Assembly: GCF_001949145.1 (NCBI RefSeq)
Contig: NW_019091629.1
Location: forward strand, 271,730-292,182
Length of the DNA: 20,453 nt
Reading direction: 5' to 3'
DNA from: Acanthaster planci
Taxonomy: Eukaryota > Echinodermata > Asteroidea > Valvatida > Acanthasteridae
Position 1 is the stretch's first letter; the number at the start of each line of letters is the position of its first letter. Under the pieces are notes generated by a model. It searched no databases. It worked only from the letters and a program-made list of their open reading frames with translations, and was not told where the DNA came from. This document shows positions 20,300 through 20,453 of this stretch, one piece after another. The position numbers were made by a program, and so were the translations under genes.

Positions 20300-20453
20300 A
20301 TGAAATCATCCGCAATGTATGCTATAAAGACGACAAGCGACTGGCAACAAGGTTTGTTAGGCGTTGGCTCTGGGAATAGCACAAGCGATAACTGGTCAAC
20401 CGATCCCGTTAGCCGCTTACTGGAAGCAACCATCGCTTGCCTGGCTGTGTTTG
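20300..20453 (+). CDS. Class A GPCR, array copy 6 (N-terminal part; continues past window)
   Basis: The frame opens at ATG 20300 (in-frame TAA at 20294-20296) and runs to the window edge without a stop, giving 51 codons. A second ATG is at 20315. The reading is MKSSAMYAIKTTSD, then GNSTSDNWSTDPVSRLLEA and TIACLAVF. This aligns with the N-terminus of copy 2 (GNATTNEW, then SRLLDA and VIACLAVLG), including the Asn-Ser-Thr glycosylation site and the start of TM1. Compared with copy 2, three residues are missing just before TM1. The ancestral ATG position reads TCT, so translation would need one of the upstream ATGs and would give an extra ~19-24 residues. I cannot tell whether the rest is intact. 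Confidence 0.8.
   Translation, partial: MKSSAMYAIKTTSDWQQGLLGVGSGNSTSDNWSTDPVSRLLEATIACLAVF

Overview
The window is eukaryotic, most likely from an invertebrate animal, and I lean towards a non-vertebrate deuterostome (amphioxus, hemichordate or echinoderm). The reasons are intronless, lineage-expanded rhodopsin-class (class A) GPCR genes in tandem, long AT-rich non-coding spacers, a decayed non-LTR retrotransposon and small non-autonomous DNA transposons. The species cannot be fixed from the sequence alone. There are no bacterial features: no operons, Shine-Dalgarno sites, tRNA, rRNA or CRISPR array.

The backbone is a head-to-tail array of one GPCR family, all on the + strand. Copy 1 (2964-4398) is a pseudogene with stops, a frameshift, lost key residues and a ~425-bp insertion. 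Copy 2 (6195-7190) and copy 3 (9063-10058) are intact, intronless and exactly 331 codons each. Copy 4 (~10340-10939) is a relic without its first third. Copy 5 (~13121-13995) is a heavily decayed relic. Copy 6 (20300 to the window edge) is an N-terminal fragment of a gene that continues beyond the window. This is a classic birth-and-death cluster, as seen for chemosensory or orphan GPCR expansions. The ligand is unknown. The family lacks the aminergic Asp in TM3, has ERF in place of DRY, and has a TM3 two residues longer than usual between the disulfide Cys and the Arg.

Region by region. 1-925 holds two diverged direct copies of a ~265-bp repeat, and a piece of a third copy lies at ~11350. 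917-2190 is the decayed 3' half of a non-LTR retrotransposon ORF (RT domain to C-terminal zinc knuckle). 2964-4398 is GPCR copy 1. 5379-5698 is a complete hAT-type MITE with an 8-bp target-site duplication. 6195-10058 holds the two live GPCR genes. Copy 3 has a TATA box about 310 bp upstream and a 17-bp hairpin just after its stop codon. 10340-13995 holds GPCR relics. 14000-20300 is gene-poor and contains a 168-bp foldback MITE (15789-15956) and an ~80-nt hairpin (16851-16930). 20300-20453 starts GPCR copy 6.

Only copies 2 and 3 (and perhaps 6) are likely to make protein. They would act independently as plasma-membrane receptors coupling to G proteins. The rest of the window records duplication, decay and transposon insertion around them.
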